DNA of 64,000 nt from Trichopria drosophilae (GCA_030407085.1 CM059584.1:67160501-67224500); one strand, 5' to 3'. Shown: positions 1-9,428, counted from the first letter of the stretch. Numbers and translations are program-made. Notes: generated by a model from the letters alone, not told the origin.

Positions 1-212
1 CAATGTGAATGTATGTTGTTTATTTACTTCGCTGGTGACTCGTGCTCTCTGTCGCTGTTCGCGCGCCCAAGTTCACTTTGCACAAGTGTTGCGTAAGATG
101 TATGTATACACTTTTTTTAAACAGTTTATTATTCTATTTATAAAATTAGAGGACAAGCGAGGGACAGGAACTGATTCCTAAATCGACTTTTGGCAGAACA
201 ATAAATTGTTTC
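1..212. other. No recognisable feature
   Basis: I see no gene or clear repeat here. The stretch is AT-rich with a few scattered GC-richer motifs. It may be the outer part of the mariner-like fragment that follows, but nothing in it proves that. Confidence 0.4.
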
Positions 213-330
213 GAAGTTTACGGCACTGTAAAGGATCTCCCTAGAGCAGATCGTCCAGTAATAGCATCGACTGAACAAAATGAATTTCACCACTCTCAAT
301 ACCGGAAGATCCTCATAACTTCGTTAAGAA
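213..330 (+). pseudogene. Tc1/mariner-type transposase fragment (linker after the helix-turn-helix)
   Basis: From 213 the plus strand reads a short open stretch containing GTVKDLPRADRPVIAST. This resembles the linker that joins the N-terminal helix-turn-helix to the catalytic core in Tc1/mariner transposases, where a GRP-like motif is usual. Only about 25-35 codons can be read before similarity fades and a stop follows. No catalytic aspartates are present. It lies just upstream of sequence that ends in a CACCCTG terminus at 796, so it is probably the internal remnant of the same deleted element. The match is short and judged by eye. Confidence 0.4.
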
Positions 331-349
331 AATGAAACGGGGTTCCAAT

Positions 350-796
350 TAAAAAAAAAAAAATAATCTTGACCTGAGAATAATCTTCAAGGTAATTTTC
401 AAGGTCAAATTTTATGCTAGCATTAAATATCCCGGAAAAAATCCTGAAACTTTTGTCTGAAACATTTTACCCGAAAATGACCTATTGCTGAGTTAATTCG
501 CTGTTCCGGGAGTTTTAAGTTTGGCCTTGAAATGACCTTGCCGAAAAAAACGGCCATAGTATATTCGGACGTAAAATTTTGTGCTCTTTCCGAATCCGTG
601 AAAAAAAATAGCAGTTTCCATTAAAAAAAAAAAAAACTTGACCTTGAAATAACCTTGAAGGTTATGTTCAAGGTCAAATTCTGTGCTACCATTAAATAGC
701 CCGGGAAAAATCCTTAAACTTTTGTCTGAAACAATTTCCTCGAAAATGCACTCCCGCTGAGATATTTTGCTGTTCCGGGACTTTTGGATCACCCTG
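350..796. mobile_element. Terminal end of a deleted mariner-like element with two subterminal repeats
   Basis: Two imperfect copies of one unit lie in tandem, at about 350-480 and 621-750. Shared landmarks such as AAGGTCAAAT (401 and 670) put them 269 bp apart. Each has an A-run, paired 'ttcaaggt' motifs, and a 'gctgttccggga' block near its end. The segment ends at 796 in GGATCACCCTG followed by TATA. That is the same terminal form as the two complete elements at 5155 and 8767, which read CAGGGTG inwards and are flanked by TA. The other terminus is not in the window, so this is a partial copy of a third, different element. Confidence 0.55.
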
Positions 797-867
797 TATA
801 TTATCTTAAGTAAATCTTCCTTCCAACTATTCAACCATCATTCATTCCACCATATTAGTCTTAAAGT

Positions 868-1063
868 AATAAATCTCCCTTGTCGACCCTGCTGTTATGC
901 CTGTCTTCGAAACCTAGCCATTTAACAAATACTTTATGTCCTTTTTGACGTAGAATTTTTTCAATCAGGTAAACAACTGGATTTTTAGTACGTTGCAGTT
1001 CAAATTGATAAAATCCACCTGATATGCGGTTTCTGTCCTTGTCTAGTAAATATGTTACAGGAC
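868..1063 (-). pseudogene. C-terminal, chromodomain-like tail of a Polinton/Maverick-type integrase (fragment)
   Basis: On the minus strand, from about 1063 down to 868, one frame stays open for some 65 codons. It contains ISGGFYQFELQRTK followed by VYLIEKILRQKGHKVFVKWL. The second segment has the pattern of a chromodomain (a V-x-x-I/V-E-K-I-L start, then F-V-K-W). The preceding GGFY-ELQ-T motif is typical of the C-terminal tail of the retrovirus-like integrases of Polinton/Maverick elements. The catalytic core is absent: the fragment butts directly against the 3' end of the LINE at 1064, which suggests the LINE landed in or beside it. A Ty3-type chromointegrase is the main alternative. It may be related to the virion genes at 12.2-15.7 kb, but the distance and strand argue against one intact element. 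Confidence 0.55.
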
Positions 1064-1067
1064 TCGT

Positions 1068-1753
1068 TTACTTAACTTGTATTATTTTTAACAATTCATT
1101 AATCCAACTAAGTTCACTAGTGGAGCACGGTCTTAGTATTCGACTTGTGCTTTCATTACGCCCCTGATAACAATCATATAGATATTTCGGCATCCTTGTT
1201 GTGAGGACATTATAGGTGATGATGACTATAAAGTATAATCGGCGAGATGCGGTTGTAAGCCACTGAAGTTCCTCACGATATGGGGTGATGTAATCGACTC
1301 GACGCAGTCCATAAATAAATCGAATGCGTTGAGCAACCATTCAACCTTGATTTTCTGCAGGGCGAAGATATCATTATAGACAGCACAACAGTAATCAAGG
1401 TAGGGTAGGAGCAGTGTTTTTACTAGGGTCTCTCGAAGATCGAGAGATGGCAAAACACGGTTTTGTCTAAGTTGGCGTAGATTGGAAAGCACACGCTTTG
1501 ACATTTGAACAAGGTGTTCTTTCCATGATAGTGTGCTGTCAATAATGAGACCATGATTTTTTGCTGACTTAACCCAGGGTAAAGAGATGTTGTTGATTAC
1601 CAATGGAGGAAGAGATTCAAAATCAAGGTTGCTTAGATAATATGAGCCACCAACGAGTAGTGCTTTAGTCCTCCTAAGATTAAGCTTAAGTCCATTGTCA
1701 TCCGCCCACCTGCAGAAATTCTCCACATCAGTTGTTACTTTCTGGATCGCCAT
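1068..1753 (-). pseudogene. LINE ORF2: RT thumb and C-terminal region, frameshifted
   Basis: From 1753 the minus strand reads the region after the catalytic site. It includes NFCRWADDNGLKLNLRRTKA (the 'N-x-x-KT/KA' RT motif region) and LGL-type IIDSTLSWKEHL, then RVLSNLRQLRQNR and LLLPYLDYCCAVYND. Near 1330-1345 the frame breaks. The true continuation is in another frame, reading IRFIYGLRRVDYITPYREEL and RRLYFIVIITYNVL down to 1068. This extension is what the family shows after the thumb, so it is a genuine coding remnant and not a shadow reading. The first frame beyond the break (down to 1226) is noise. Confidence 0.75.
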
Positions 1754-1776
1754 TGGTAACTCAGAAATATAGCATT

Positions 1777-1962
1777 TTAAGAATATTTGGGTATCCTCAG
1801 AAAAATCATGTGATTGCAGTGCTGGAGGACCGCGGGAACGTCATTGATGAAGATCGAGAATAGAAGTGGTCCAAGAACCGAGCCCTGGGGCATTCCAGCA
1901 CCAACTGATAGCCAAGAGGATCGCTGCAACTGCTTGCTTTCGTCCGGACAAGTATGATGCAA
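1777..1962 (-). pseudogene. LINE ORF2: RT palm motif B and decayed catalytic loop
   Basis: This minus-strand stretch carries [20 protein letters not shown], the highly conserved motif B of non-LTR reverse transcriptases. Just downstream, where F/Y-A-D-D should follow, the sequence at 1790-1801 reads S-E-D-T in a shifted frame. One of the two catalytic aspartates is therefore replaced, and a frameshift lies beside it. The reading before PQGS (about 1905-1962) is out of frame relative to the family, because another frameshift near 1975 separates it from the palm segment upstream. The copy cannot encode an active polymerase. Confidence 0.75.
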
Positions 1963-1977
1963 ACCATCGTATACCAG

Positions 1978-3117
1978 TCACAGAGAGATTTGCATTTTCA
2001 GCTTATCGATAAGAAGAGAATGACTGACGGTGTCGAATGCCCTGCTAAAGTCGAATAAAATAAGGATAGTTATCATGCTGTTATCTATAGTCTGCCTACA
2101 AAATTCTGAGACGTAGAGAAGAGCAGTTTCGGTGCTATACCCTTTGCGGAATCCAGATTGGAACGGGTCGAACCATTGCCGTTTACTAAGATAGTTAGTC
2201 AATTGATTAAAGGCAATGCTTTCAAGGAGCTTAGAGTTCGCGGGTAATATAGCTATTACGCAGTAATGAGCTGGGCAGGTGGGTTGTCGAATCTTATTAA
2301 TAGGGATCATGAGTAAAGCCTTCCACTCAGAAGGAACGATTGACGAGTTAAACGATTCATTGAATAGATAAACTAAGTACGGAGCTAATACAGAAAAAGT
2401 TTTAGTGTAAAAACTAAGGGGAATCATGTCGTTACCAAGCGCTTCTGATTTTGCTCTGGCAAGACAATCAGCAACATGCCTTATCACGATATTAGAGAAA
2501 AAGAATTTGTCGTAGCTGAAGTCCGAAGGCAGAGGCCCATAATTAGGGTCCAGTAGATCTGTGCAGTGAGATACCGGTGTCGTATGGTAGGTATTGAGCT
2601 CACCAAGAGTGCAACACAACACAGAAGTACTTTTCTTTGCGTTTATTAGCCCTAATTTCCGCATTTCTTTCCACAAGATTTTAGTGTCATGAATGTTGTT
2701 TATGCGGTCCCGGTTATAAAGTTCCCTAGCCAAGTTCCAGGCCCTTTTGTTGGTTTTATTGGCACTAATAAGCTGCTGTTTTAGCAATGGATCTCTAGTC
2801 CTCATGTATGCCTGAAGAAGAGAGTTTCTCTCCTTTTTCAATTTCCGTAGATCAGATGTAATCCAAGGTGAGGGTTTGTGAGTCGGGGTAAAAGTGTGCA
2901 TTGGAGCGTGCTTATCGAAACATTCAAGTAGATTCCTACTAAACATATTGGCATGTTCATGATAAAAATTTTCAGAAAAATAAGATTCAAAATGTTTAAA
3001 TTTATTTACCGCTCCAAGTGACTGAACATTTAAATGACCGAGTTTCATATATGCATTAGGAGGTGGTCTTGGATGTGTAGTACTAGTGCACGTATCGTTT
3101 GATGGCGGTGGAGACAA
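1978..3117 (-). pseudogene. LINE ORF2: endonuclease vestige, pre-RT linker, RT fingers and palm motif A
   Basis: The 379-codon open stretch starts with a Pro/Thr-rich leader, then KLGHLNVQSLGAVNKF, which is the start of an APE-type endonuclease (LNVQSL). After about 20 more residues it jumps to pre-RT wording (HTFTPTHKPSPWITSDLRKL), so roughly 200 residues of endonuclease are missing without loss of frame. It continues with the linker, then RT motifs: NSKLLESIAFNQL, FDPFQSGFRKGYSTETALL (fingers) and ILILFDFSRAFDTVSHSLL, where the first Asp of FDFSRAFD is a catalytic carboxylate (about 2020-2055). It stops after KLKMQISL through a frameshift. The in-frame endonuclease loss suggests an old internal deletion or a chimeric template. 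Confidence 0.8.
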
Positions 3118-3135
3118 GTGAGAATGAGCTTGGCG

Positions 3136-3450
3136 TCATTTAGTGATTTTTGCTAGATCGTCTTCACAAGTAATCGCAGTAGCAGCTGCACCTCCCATAG
3201 GCCGGTAATGGGCAATTCCTCGATAGATGTAAACAAATTTGTTCGGATTGGTTTTTACTATAGCACGGGCTTTTTTAAGAAGGTTGAGGGTATCGCTTGG
3301 TAGAGATTCGTTTACATATATGCGTGTTTTTGGTAGAGAATCATCAACTTCATTCGCGTATAACGCTTTTCGGGTCCGCATACCCTGAATAAATGTGGTG
3401 CGTAGGACGGGATCGAACAGCCTTACACATATAGATTTCATTGTGTTTGC
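3136..3450 (-). pseudogene. LINE ORF1 C-terminal domain remnant
   Basis: The minus-strand reading contains TRIYVNESLPSDTLNLLKKA then ARAIVKTNPNKFVYIYRGIA. This resembles the C-terminal domain of LINE ORF1 proteins of the FP25K-like type: an 'I-Y-V-N-E-x-L-T' strand, an aligned K-A helix, then 'F-V-W/Y-x-R-x-G'. In intact elements ORF1p binds RNA and acts as a chaperone. Here the N-terminal two thirds are gone. The first ~25 codons of the open frame (3516-3450) belong to the neighbouring copia gag read out of frame, so the LINE begins near 3450. The frame stops at 3136, 19 bases before the ORF2 frame opens. Confidence 0.6.
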
Positions 3451-3464
3451 ACCATGTTTGTTAA

Positions 3465-4095
3465 CTTTTGATGCCTTGTGTCCTTGAAGCGACGAACACG
3501 TTTGAATTTTCTTCACACGTTGATAAGTTTCTTTCCTTTAACTCAGTTTTATTTTATTTTTTAAGTAATCGACTGTCCTTTCCGTTTCTTTCAGCACGTC
3601 TATCAAATCACCAACATATGCAGTTGGTAATGCTTTCAGCATGTAATTAAGTTTTTCATGCTCGGAAATGCTTGCGCCGGCGTGTTTTAATTCGTTGACT
3701 GATTTTTCAAAGTCGTCGAAAAACGTATTTAACTCTGAATAATTTTGCAATTTCATGCTTTCCAGGCGGCTTCTACATACTATTTGCAATACAGTTAATT
3801 GTTTTAAGTACATCTCATCAACCTTTTGCAGAATTTCATATGCCGAATCAGGTTCGCTTACATATTCGAGTTGTCTGATAGACATGGCACTATATATGTA
3901 ATTTGTGGCCTTAATATCTGCAAATGACCACTCTTCGTCTTTGTCTTGCTCTGTTTTTTTTTTACGTTCAGCTACCTCTTTACACTTTTTGTACTCCAAA
4001 AATTTCATAATTCGTTTTTTCCAATTCGTGTAGACTGCACCACCATCGAAAATCGGAATTGCGATGTCATCACACCGGATCAACGATATTTTCAC
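3465..4095 (-). pseudogene. Copia-type gag polyprotein, N-terminal part (truncated, frameshifted)
   Basis: The 185-codon frame from Met at 4095 matches the gag of Ty1/copia elements (UBN2/DUF4219-like). It has IPIFDGGAVYTNWKKRIMKF at the start, then ATNYIYSAMSIRQLEYVSE, AYEILQKVDEMYLKQ, and LNTFFDDFEKSVNELKHAG and LNYMLKALPTAY further on. The frame stops at 3538. The family wording resumes in another frame (LKERNLSTCEENSNVFVASR) as far as about 3470, so one frameshift precedes the LINE junction. The zinc knuckle, protease, integrase and RT are missing. The Met is preceded by a ~165-base leader and a tRNA primer site, as expected for copia. The copy is a 5' fragment. Confidence 0.8.
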
Positions 4096-4260
4096 TCAGT
4101 TTGTTACTTTTTCACTTTAAAGGGGTCTTTCTCACAATTGCGAGACACGTGCTTTGGACTTCCATTATTCGCGCGCGTTTTCGCGGCTAGCTTCGATTTC
4201 ACTATCTCTATCTACCAATCTTTATTCTTGTAACCACGAAAGTTCAAATAGAGAACCCAC
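4096..4260 (-). other. Leader between primer site and gag of the copia-type element
   Basis: This non-coding stretch lies between the putative primer-binding site and the gag start on the minus strand. Its length of about 165 bases is usual for the untranslated leader of copia-like elements. No other signal is visible. Confidence 0.5.
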
Positions 4261-4272
4261 GCTCTGCTACCA
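4261..4272 (-). other. Primer-binding site (initiator Met tRNA type)
   Basis: The minus strand reads TGGTAGCAGAGC. Its first 11 bases are complementary to the conserved 3' end of eukaryotic initiator tRNA-Met (...CTCTGCTACCA). It directly follows a sequence ending in ACA, as expected where an LTR ends in CA just before the site. This fixes the inner border of the 5' LTR at about 4273. Confidence 0.65.
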
Positions 4273-4650
4273 TGTTGAGTTTGTCGAGTGGTTAGATTGA
4301 AGTAGACGGAGTTAACACTTTACTTATTTATTATAATATATGATAGGTGAAAAACTAATTACAAAAGATATACACGCTTGTGTGTACAGTATGGAGCGAC
4401 TGTATATAACATATGTACATGTGCATGTCTATAGGGGAATAAATATATATAATTAACAGACTTATTAAAGGTTTGAGCGTTTCACTTATCGCAAGGTCAT
4501 GCGTTTCTTTACCAATTTTTAATAATCGATGTTTCCGGCGAATAGATTCGCTAGCTTTGACAATATGACATAATACGTCTTGCTGCTGTTGAAGTGGGGA
4601 GGACATGTTAAGCATGCAAATCTCACTCTGCACTGACTTATCAGTTCAAA
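4273..4650 (-). repeat. 5' LTR of the copia-type element (outer border uncertain)
   Basis: The sequence starts with TGTTGAG on the plus strand at 4273, so the minus-strand LTR ends ...CTCAACA next to the primer site. The outer edge cannot be fixed because the 3' LTR is not in the window. A border near 4630-4650 is only a guess. The region is AT-rich with short TATA-like runs, and I could read no conserved coding frame in it. Confidence 0.45.
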
Positions 4651-5154
4651 ATCATTTATGCTTATAAAACAATCAAAACCTCTTCTATATCTTCCCTCCT
4701 CTAATTCACTGTCTTTATCTATTACTGTAAACCCATGTTTATCTGTCCAACATTGCGCATATATATCTGTTTAAGTGTTAAATGTCATATTCGTATTAAT
4801 ATGATCATTATACACATGCTTAAGATTCATTTCATACTGCCTAAAGAGAACAAGAAAGTTTACGTTATCTCGAATAAGATGCTTGAGAACACGAGCATAC
4901 GTTTGAGTGAGATAAAAGCAATTGACGCAATGATGTGTACAATACAAAAGAATGATCTAATGTTATCTTGCTTCTCGCTTGCAACATCATTAAATATAAT
5001 AAAAAAGTTCAGTCTATCCTCGGAGAGTGGTACTACCTGTTCATTATCATGAAAAGGAAAGTATCCTATACCCTCCACAGAGTCGAGTAAGTTTTGTAAA
5101 AATTGATATATCCGTTGATTTAATGATTTCGAATATATATTATATATATATATA
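4651..5154. other. No gene seen; AT-rich, ends in an AT microsatellite
   Basis: I recognise nothing coding here. The last ~25 bases (about 5130-5154) are nearly pure alternating TA, into which the first mariner-like element inserted. Open frames in this stretch have biased composition and no family resemblance. Confidence 0.5.
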
Positions 5155-5840
5155 CAGGGTGTCCGAAAAGTATGGAAACACTCAAATATCTCGGAAAATC
5201 GACATCGAATCGTAAAAGTAAAAATACACGTATTCAATGGTTTCAAGAGAGCTATCCAGTGACACCTAACACAACCCCCCACCCCCACCCGCTGGGGGTG
5301 ATAGAGGGGGTAACTTAAAAATTTTAAATGGGAACCCCCAATTTTTATTGCAGATTTTGCTTCCTCAGAAAAAGTTACGTAAATTTTGCCTACCATTATA
5401 ATTGTTTTTGTTGACAGATGGCGCTGTAATCAACGAAATTAAAAAAAATTATTCTAAAAAGTTTAAAAATCTCGCGAAAAAACACAACGGATCAAAAAAG
5501 TAAAAACAACACGTATTTAATGGTTTCAAGAGAGCTATCCAGTGACACCTAACACGACCCCCCACCCCCACAGGCTGGGGGTGATGGAGGGGGAAACTGA
5601 AAAAATTTTAAATGGGAACTCCCAAATTTTATTGCAGATTTCTCTTCTTCAGAAAAAGTTACGTAAATTTTACCTATTATAATTATTTTTGTTAACAGAT
5701 GGAGCTGCAATCAGCGAACCACGTACCTGGAATAGCGGACCACGTTTCCAAAATTTTAAATGACGTCTTTTGCCTTTAAATATTTCAAAGTTCACCGATT
5801 CTTACCGCGAGGAGGTAGACGATTTTGAGAATCTTTTTTT
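5155..5840. repeat. Element 1, left terminal inverted repeat with two tandem units
   Basis: The outer ~60 bases match the inverse of 8701-8760 almost exactly. Two copies of a ~284-bp unit follow, marked by AAATTTTGCC/AAATTTTACC at 5381 and 5665. Each holds a C-run/G-run block (near 5271-5310 and 5551-5590) able to fold on itself. Similarity to the right arm continues to about 5838, where the sequence 'cgaggaggtagacgattttg' is matched inversely near 7781-7805. Confidence 0.85.
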
Positions 5841-5979
5841 TTTATTTTTGTATATTTTTTTTTTTTTTTTTACCTTTTATTTGTTTTTTTTTTATTTTTT
5901 TAATTTTTTTTCTATTTTAAAGTTTAAATTTTCCTTCGCTTCTATTTTCTTTACTGGATTTTTAACATGTCTATGCCCA

Positions 5980-7054
5980 CTAATTTATAAGATGTTCGAA
6001 TTGAAGTCCTTCAGCAACTTGACAATATCCCAATCGTGCATAGAAGTTATCATAAACTTTTTGCAGCATTTCTTGAGATACTGTATTAGAACCTTGAATT
6101 ATTTTTCTTTCAACTCATCCAATGTCTTTTGGTTTCGTTTCGTAGACCTTGTTCTTCAGAAAACCCCAGTAAAAATAGTCCAGAGGAGTTAGATCAGGTG
6201 ACCTCGGTGGCCACTCGATCGAACCCCTCCTACCAATCCAAACGTCGGGGGAAAATATTATTTAATAGATTGCGTACAATCAAACCAAAATGACAAGGAG
6301 CTCCATCCTGTTGAAACCAACATTATCAAACGCTATACCAGCAATATTTCGTATTGCCGGTATAATCTGGTTATTTTAACAAATTACAGTACCTTTCAGC
6401 CGTGAAATTCTCTTCAACGAAGAAAGGCCCAACAATTTGATTGCACAAAATGCCAGCCCAAACATTGATTTTCTGTGGATGTTGTGTGTGAGTATCTCTC
6501 ATCCAATGAGGATTTTCGTCCGACCAATATCGTAGGTTGTGCCTATTAACTTCTCCACTCAACTGAAACGTAGCTTCATCAGAGAAGCATATCCAAAAGG
6601 AAATAATTCATTTTCGTCACAACGTCTCATCATTTCCTCACAAAATTCTAATCTCCGATCGAAGTCATCTTCCGAAAGTTCTTGTACATATTTTTATTTT
6701 ATATGGATGGAACTTATTTGCTTTTAATATTTCATGGACAGACGATTTGCCGATACCAGTGGCTTGCGCAATCTTTCTTACCGAAGTATGGACGTCCTCA
6801 ACGACACTTGCACAGACCGCTAAACTGTTGTCTTCGTTCGTGGACGTTTTTGGTCTTCCTGATTTTGGTCGATCATTGACAGAGCCAGTATCTTGAAACC
6901 GAGAAACAGTCTTACAAACAGTTGATTTGCAAATAGGTAGACGATCAGGATGGGTATCATTAAATTGGCGGACGACTTGTTCGTATGTTCTTTTTTTATC
7001 GCCGCATCCTCGCAGAATAAGGATTTCGATCCTTTCTTTTTGTGTCAAAGACAT
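5980..7054 (-). pseudogene. Element 1 transposase (DDE/D, DUF4817-type N-terminus), multiply broken
   Basis: From Met 7054 the minus strand reads an N-terminal DNA-binding region. It includes MSLTQKERIEILILRG, then TYEQVVRQFNDTHPDRLPI, STVCKTVSRFQDTGSV, the linker RPKSGRPKTS, and a second helix-turn-helix, IAQATGIGKSSVHEIL. The frame shifts near 6665-6700. The catalytic core is read in pieces: SDEATF (first Asp, about 6550-6590), [16 protein letters not shown] and INVWAGIL, then FQQDGAPCHF (second Asp, about 6305-6325), then SPDLTPLDYFYWGFLK (third Asp, about 6160-6200). A C-terminal end reads to a stop at 5980. Full length would be about 358 codons. At least three frameshifts and stops interrupt it. 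The role was cut-and-paste transposition of this element. Confidence 0.8.
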
Positions 7055-7559
7055 AGTATGCCAAATTACAACAGGAGGCAGAATACAGAAGTATCGAAAT
7101 GGAAGAAATATGAAGCAAAGAAATGAAGAAATAAAAGAAATATAAAAATTAGAAGAAATTCAAATGTTAGAGAAACATTACATTAAGTATCAAATAGCGA
7201 GAACGAAGAGAATTGCGATTTTTTGCGGTACGAAATTTGACCAAGTTTTCGACAAGAGTGACGCTCGCATGTGTAATTTTCACAAAGCTGAAAAATAACC
7301 GAGACCTTTGACTCATTCAAACAATAGAGGCTTAACTAATACTAAGACGTGCTGTTTTGATTTGGACGCTGACGATGTTCGATTATTGACTACTTTCTCT
7401 GTAACACTGGCAGTTGAAAAAAATCGACCGAGTGTATGCAATGGTTTCCGCAAGCGATACCTACAGTACTTTCACACAAGTATACAAAATCACAGTCATG
7501 CAAGAAAGCCATAACACCATATGCGGATTTGGTCACCATTTACGCTATTCGGATACACG

Positions 7560-7680
7560 ACATTCACTTCCTCGTAGAATAAGGATGTCGATTCTTCATT
7601 TTTCTGTCAAAAACTTTGTATGCACAATTACAAGGGGGGAGCGAATAAAGAATTTTAATATCTGGAAGAAAAAGTAAGCA
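7560..7680 (-). repeat. Diverged duplicate of the transposase start inside element 1
   Basis: The stretch around 7565-7680 resembles 7005-7120. Both read 'cctcg-agaataaggat-tcgat', then 'tttttctgtcaaa' or 'tttttgtgtcaaa', then an 'A-tatg-caatta' block and a purine-rich run. It therefore repeats the first ~25 codons of the transposase and its upstream flank, shifted by about 560 bp. It is a non-functional internal duplication. Confidence 0.55.
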
Positions 7681-7770
7681 AATACATTAAAAAAAAACAT
7701 AAAAAAAATTTAATAGTGAAGAATAAAAAAAAGGTAAAAAACAGAAATCAAAATAAAAAAAAAAGTAAAA

Positions 7771-8760
7771 CAGAAGATTCTCAAAATCGTCTACCTCCTC
7801 GCGTGAGAATCGGTAAACTAGAAATATTTAAAGGCAAAAGACGTTATTTAAAATTCTGAAAACGTGGTATGCTATTCCATGTACGTCAAGTTAAATATTT
7901 TTTAGTAATTTTTTTAATTTCGCAGATGCAGCTCCATCTGTTAACAAAAATAATTATAATAGGTAAAATTTACGTAACTTTTTCTGAAGAAGAGAAATCT
8001 GCAATAAAATTTGGGAGTTCCCATTTAAAATTTTTAAGTTTCCCCTCCATCACCCCCCAGCCTGTGGGGGTGGGGGGTCGTGTTAGGTGTCACTGGATAG
8101 CTCTCTTGAAACCATTAAATACGTGTGTTTTTACTTTTTTGATCCGTTGTGTTTTTTCGCGAGATTTTTAAAACTTTTTTAGAATAATTTTTTAATTTCG
8201 TTGATTACAGCGCCATCTGTCAACAAAAACAATTATAATGGTAGGCAAAATTTACGTAACTTTTTCTGAGGAAGCAAAATCTGCAATAAAATTGGGGGTT
8301 CCCATTTAAAATTTTGAAGTTACCCCCTCTATCACCCCCAGCGGGTGGGGTGGGGGGTTGTGTTAGGTGTCACTGGATAGCTCTCTTGAAACCATTGAAT
8401 ACGTGTGTTTTTACTTTTTGATCCGTTGTGTTTTTCGCGAGATTTTTAAAAACTTTTTAGAATAATTTTTTAATTTCGTTGATTACAGCGCCATCTGTCA
8501 AACAAAAACAATTATAATGGTAGGCAAAATTTACGTAACTTTTTCTGAGGAAGCAAAAAATCTGCAATAAAAATTGGGGGTTCCCATTTAAAATTTTTAA
8601 GTTACCCCCTCTATCACCCCCAGCGGGTGGGGGTGGGGGGTTGTGTTAGGTGTCACTGGATAGCTCTCTTGAAACCATTGAATACGTGTATTTTTACTTT
8701 TTCGATTCGATGTCGATTTTCCGAGATATTTGAGTGTTTCCATACTTTTCGGACACCCTG
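7771..8760. repeat. Element 1, right terminal inverted repeat with three tandem units
   Basis: Three copies of the ~280-bp unit stand in tandem, marked by GGTAAAATTT/GGCAAAATTT at 7962, 8244 and 8523 (spacings 282 and 279). This is one more unit than on the left. Each contains a 'ccccctc...ccccagc...tgggggg' block. The outermost bases invert those at 5155. The unit-number difference between ends implies unequal exchange or slippage in the arms. Confidence 0.85.
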
Positions 8761-8766
8761 TATATA
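8761..8766. other. TATATA junction between two mariner-like elements
   Basis: Only six bases separate the end of element 1 (CACCCTG, 8760) from the start of element 2 (CAGGGTG, 8767). Both insert at TA, so the junction holds the TA duplications of both insertions. The same alternating TA sequence flanks the outer ends (5130-5154 and 12028-12035). Confidence 0.8.
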
Positions 8767-9428
8767 CAGGGTGGCCGATTTATCTGAAGACATCGAAATA
8801 TCTCGAGAACTATGCACAGAATCAAAAAAGTTGTCGGATGAAAGTTGTTCGACACGAAGGGGGGCATCCAGTGATAATTAAATTTACCGCCTCCCCCATC
8901 CCCTGGGGGTGGAGTGGGGGCAAAAACAATAAAACTTAAATAGGAACCCCCAGTTTTTATTGCAGATTTGGATTCTCCGGAAAAAAGTACACCAGTTTGA
9001 CCTAGGAGCTATTGCATTTTGGTTCACAGGTGGCGCTGTAATCGATAAAAATCCAAATTTATCTGAAGACATTGAAATACCTCGAGAACTATGCACAGAA
9101 TCAAAAAAGTTGTCGGATGAAAGTTGTTCGACACGAAGGGGGGCATCCAGTGATAATGAAATTTACCCCCTCCCCCATCCCCTGGGGGTGGAGTGGGGGC
9201 AAAAACAAAAAAACTTAAATAGGAACCCCCAGTTTTTATTGCAGATTTGGATTCTCCGGAAAAAAGTACACCAGTTTGACTTAGGAGCTATTGCATTTTG
9301 GTTCACAGGTGGCGCTGTAATCGATAAAAATCCAAATTTATCTGAAGACATTGATATACCTCGAGAACTATGCACAGAATCAAAAAAGTTGTCGGATGAA
9401 AGTTGTTCGACACGAAGGGGGGCATCCG
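8767..9428. repeat. Element 2, left terminal inverted repeat (about 2.4 tandem units)
   Basis: The landmark TATGCACAGAATC recurs at 8811, 9090 and 9369, exactly 279 bp apart each time. The third unit is cut off at about 9428, after 'ggggggcatccgg'. Each complete unit carries a block of C-runs and G-runs ('cccccatcccctgggggtgg') that could form a hairpin or quadruplex. The first two units correspond to the right arm. Confidence 0.85.

Larger units (their letters stand above)
1064..3450 (-). mobile_element. 5'-truncated, mutated LINE (Jockey/CR1-like non-LTR retrotransposon)
   Basis: Minus-strand order is an ORF1 C-terminal remnant (3450-3136), then ORF2 with a vestige of endonuclease, pre-RT linker, reverse transcriptase and C-terminal region (3117-1068). 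Several frameshifts break ORF2, and the endonuclease is nearly all deleted, so the copy is dead. The 5' edge, about 3440-3470, joins a copia gag fragment. The 3' edge, about 1064-1068, joins the integrase tail. No long poly-A tail or target-site duplication is obvious. The clade is inferred from the ORF1 type and RT wording; CR1, Jockey and related groups cannot be told apart here. Confidence 0.8.
5155..8760 (-). mobile_element. Complete Tc1/mariner-like element 1 (3606 bp) with long inverted repeats
   Basis: The element runs from CAGGGTGTCC at 5155 to its inverse GGACACCCTG at 8760, flanked on both sides by TATA. This fits the TA target duplication of the Tc1/mariner superfamily. The inverted repeats are several hundred bases long and consist of tandem ~282-bp units, two on the left and three or more on the right. 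A degraded transposase lies on the minus strand at 5980-7054. The remainder is AT-rich, with long T/A homopolymer runs beside both repeat arms (5837-5925 and 7685-7765). The next element starts six bases after this one ends. Confidence 0.85.

Noticed and set aside
493..834. 113-codon minus-strand open frame
   Set aside because: It reads through two tandem subterminal repeats and out past the element end. Composition is poor in domain-like features.
4860..5396. 178-codon minus-strand open frame
   Set aside because: It runs through the element 1 terminal repeat and the TA microsatellite at its border; no real gene would cross an insertion site like this.
5770..6192. 140-codon plus-strand open frame, rich in Phe
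   Set aside because: It is antisense to the transposase end and to a long T-run. The Phe stretch is homopolymer translation.
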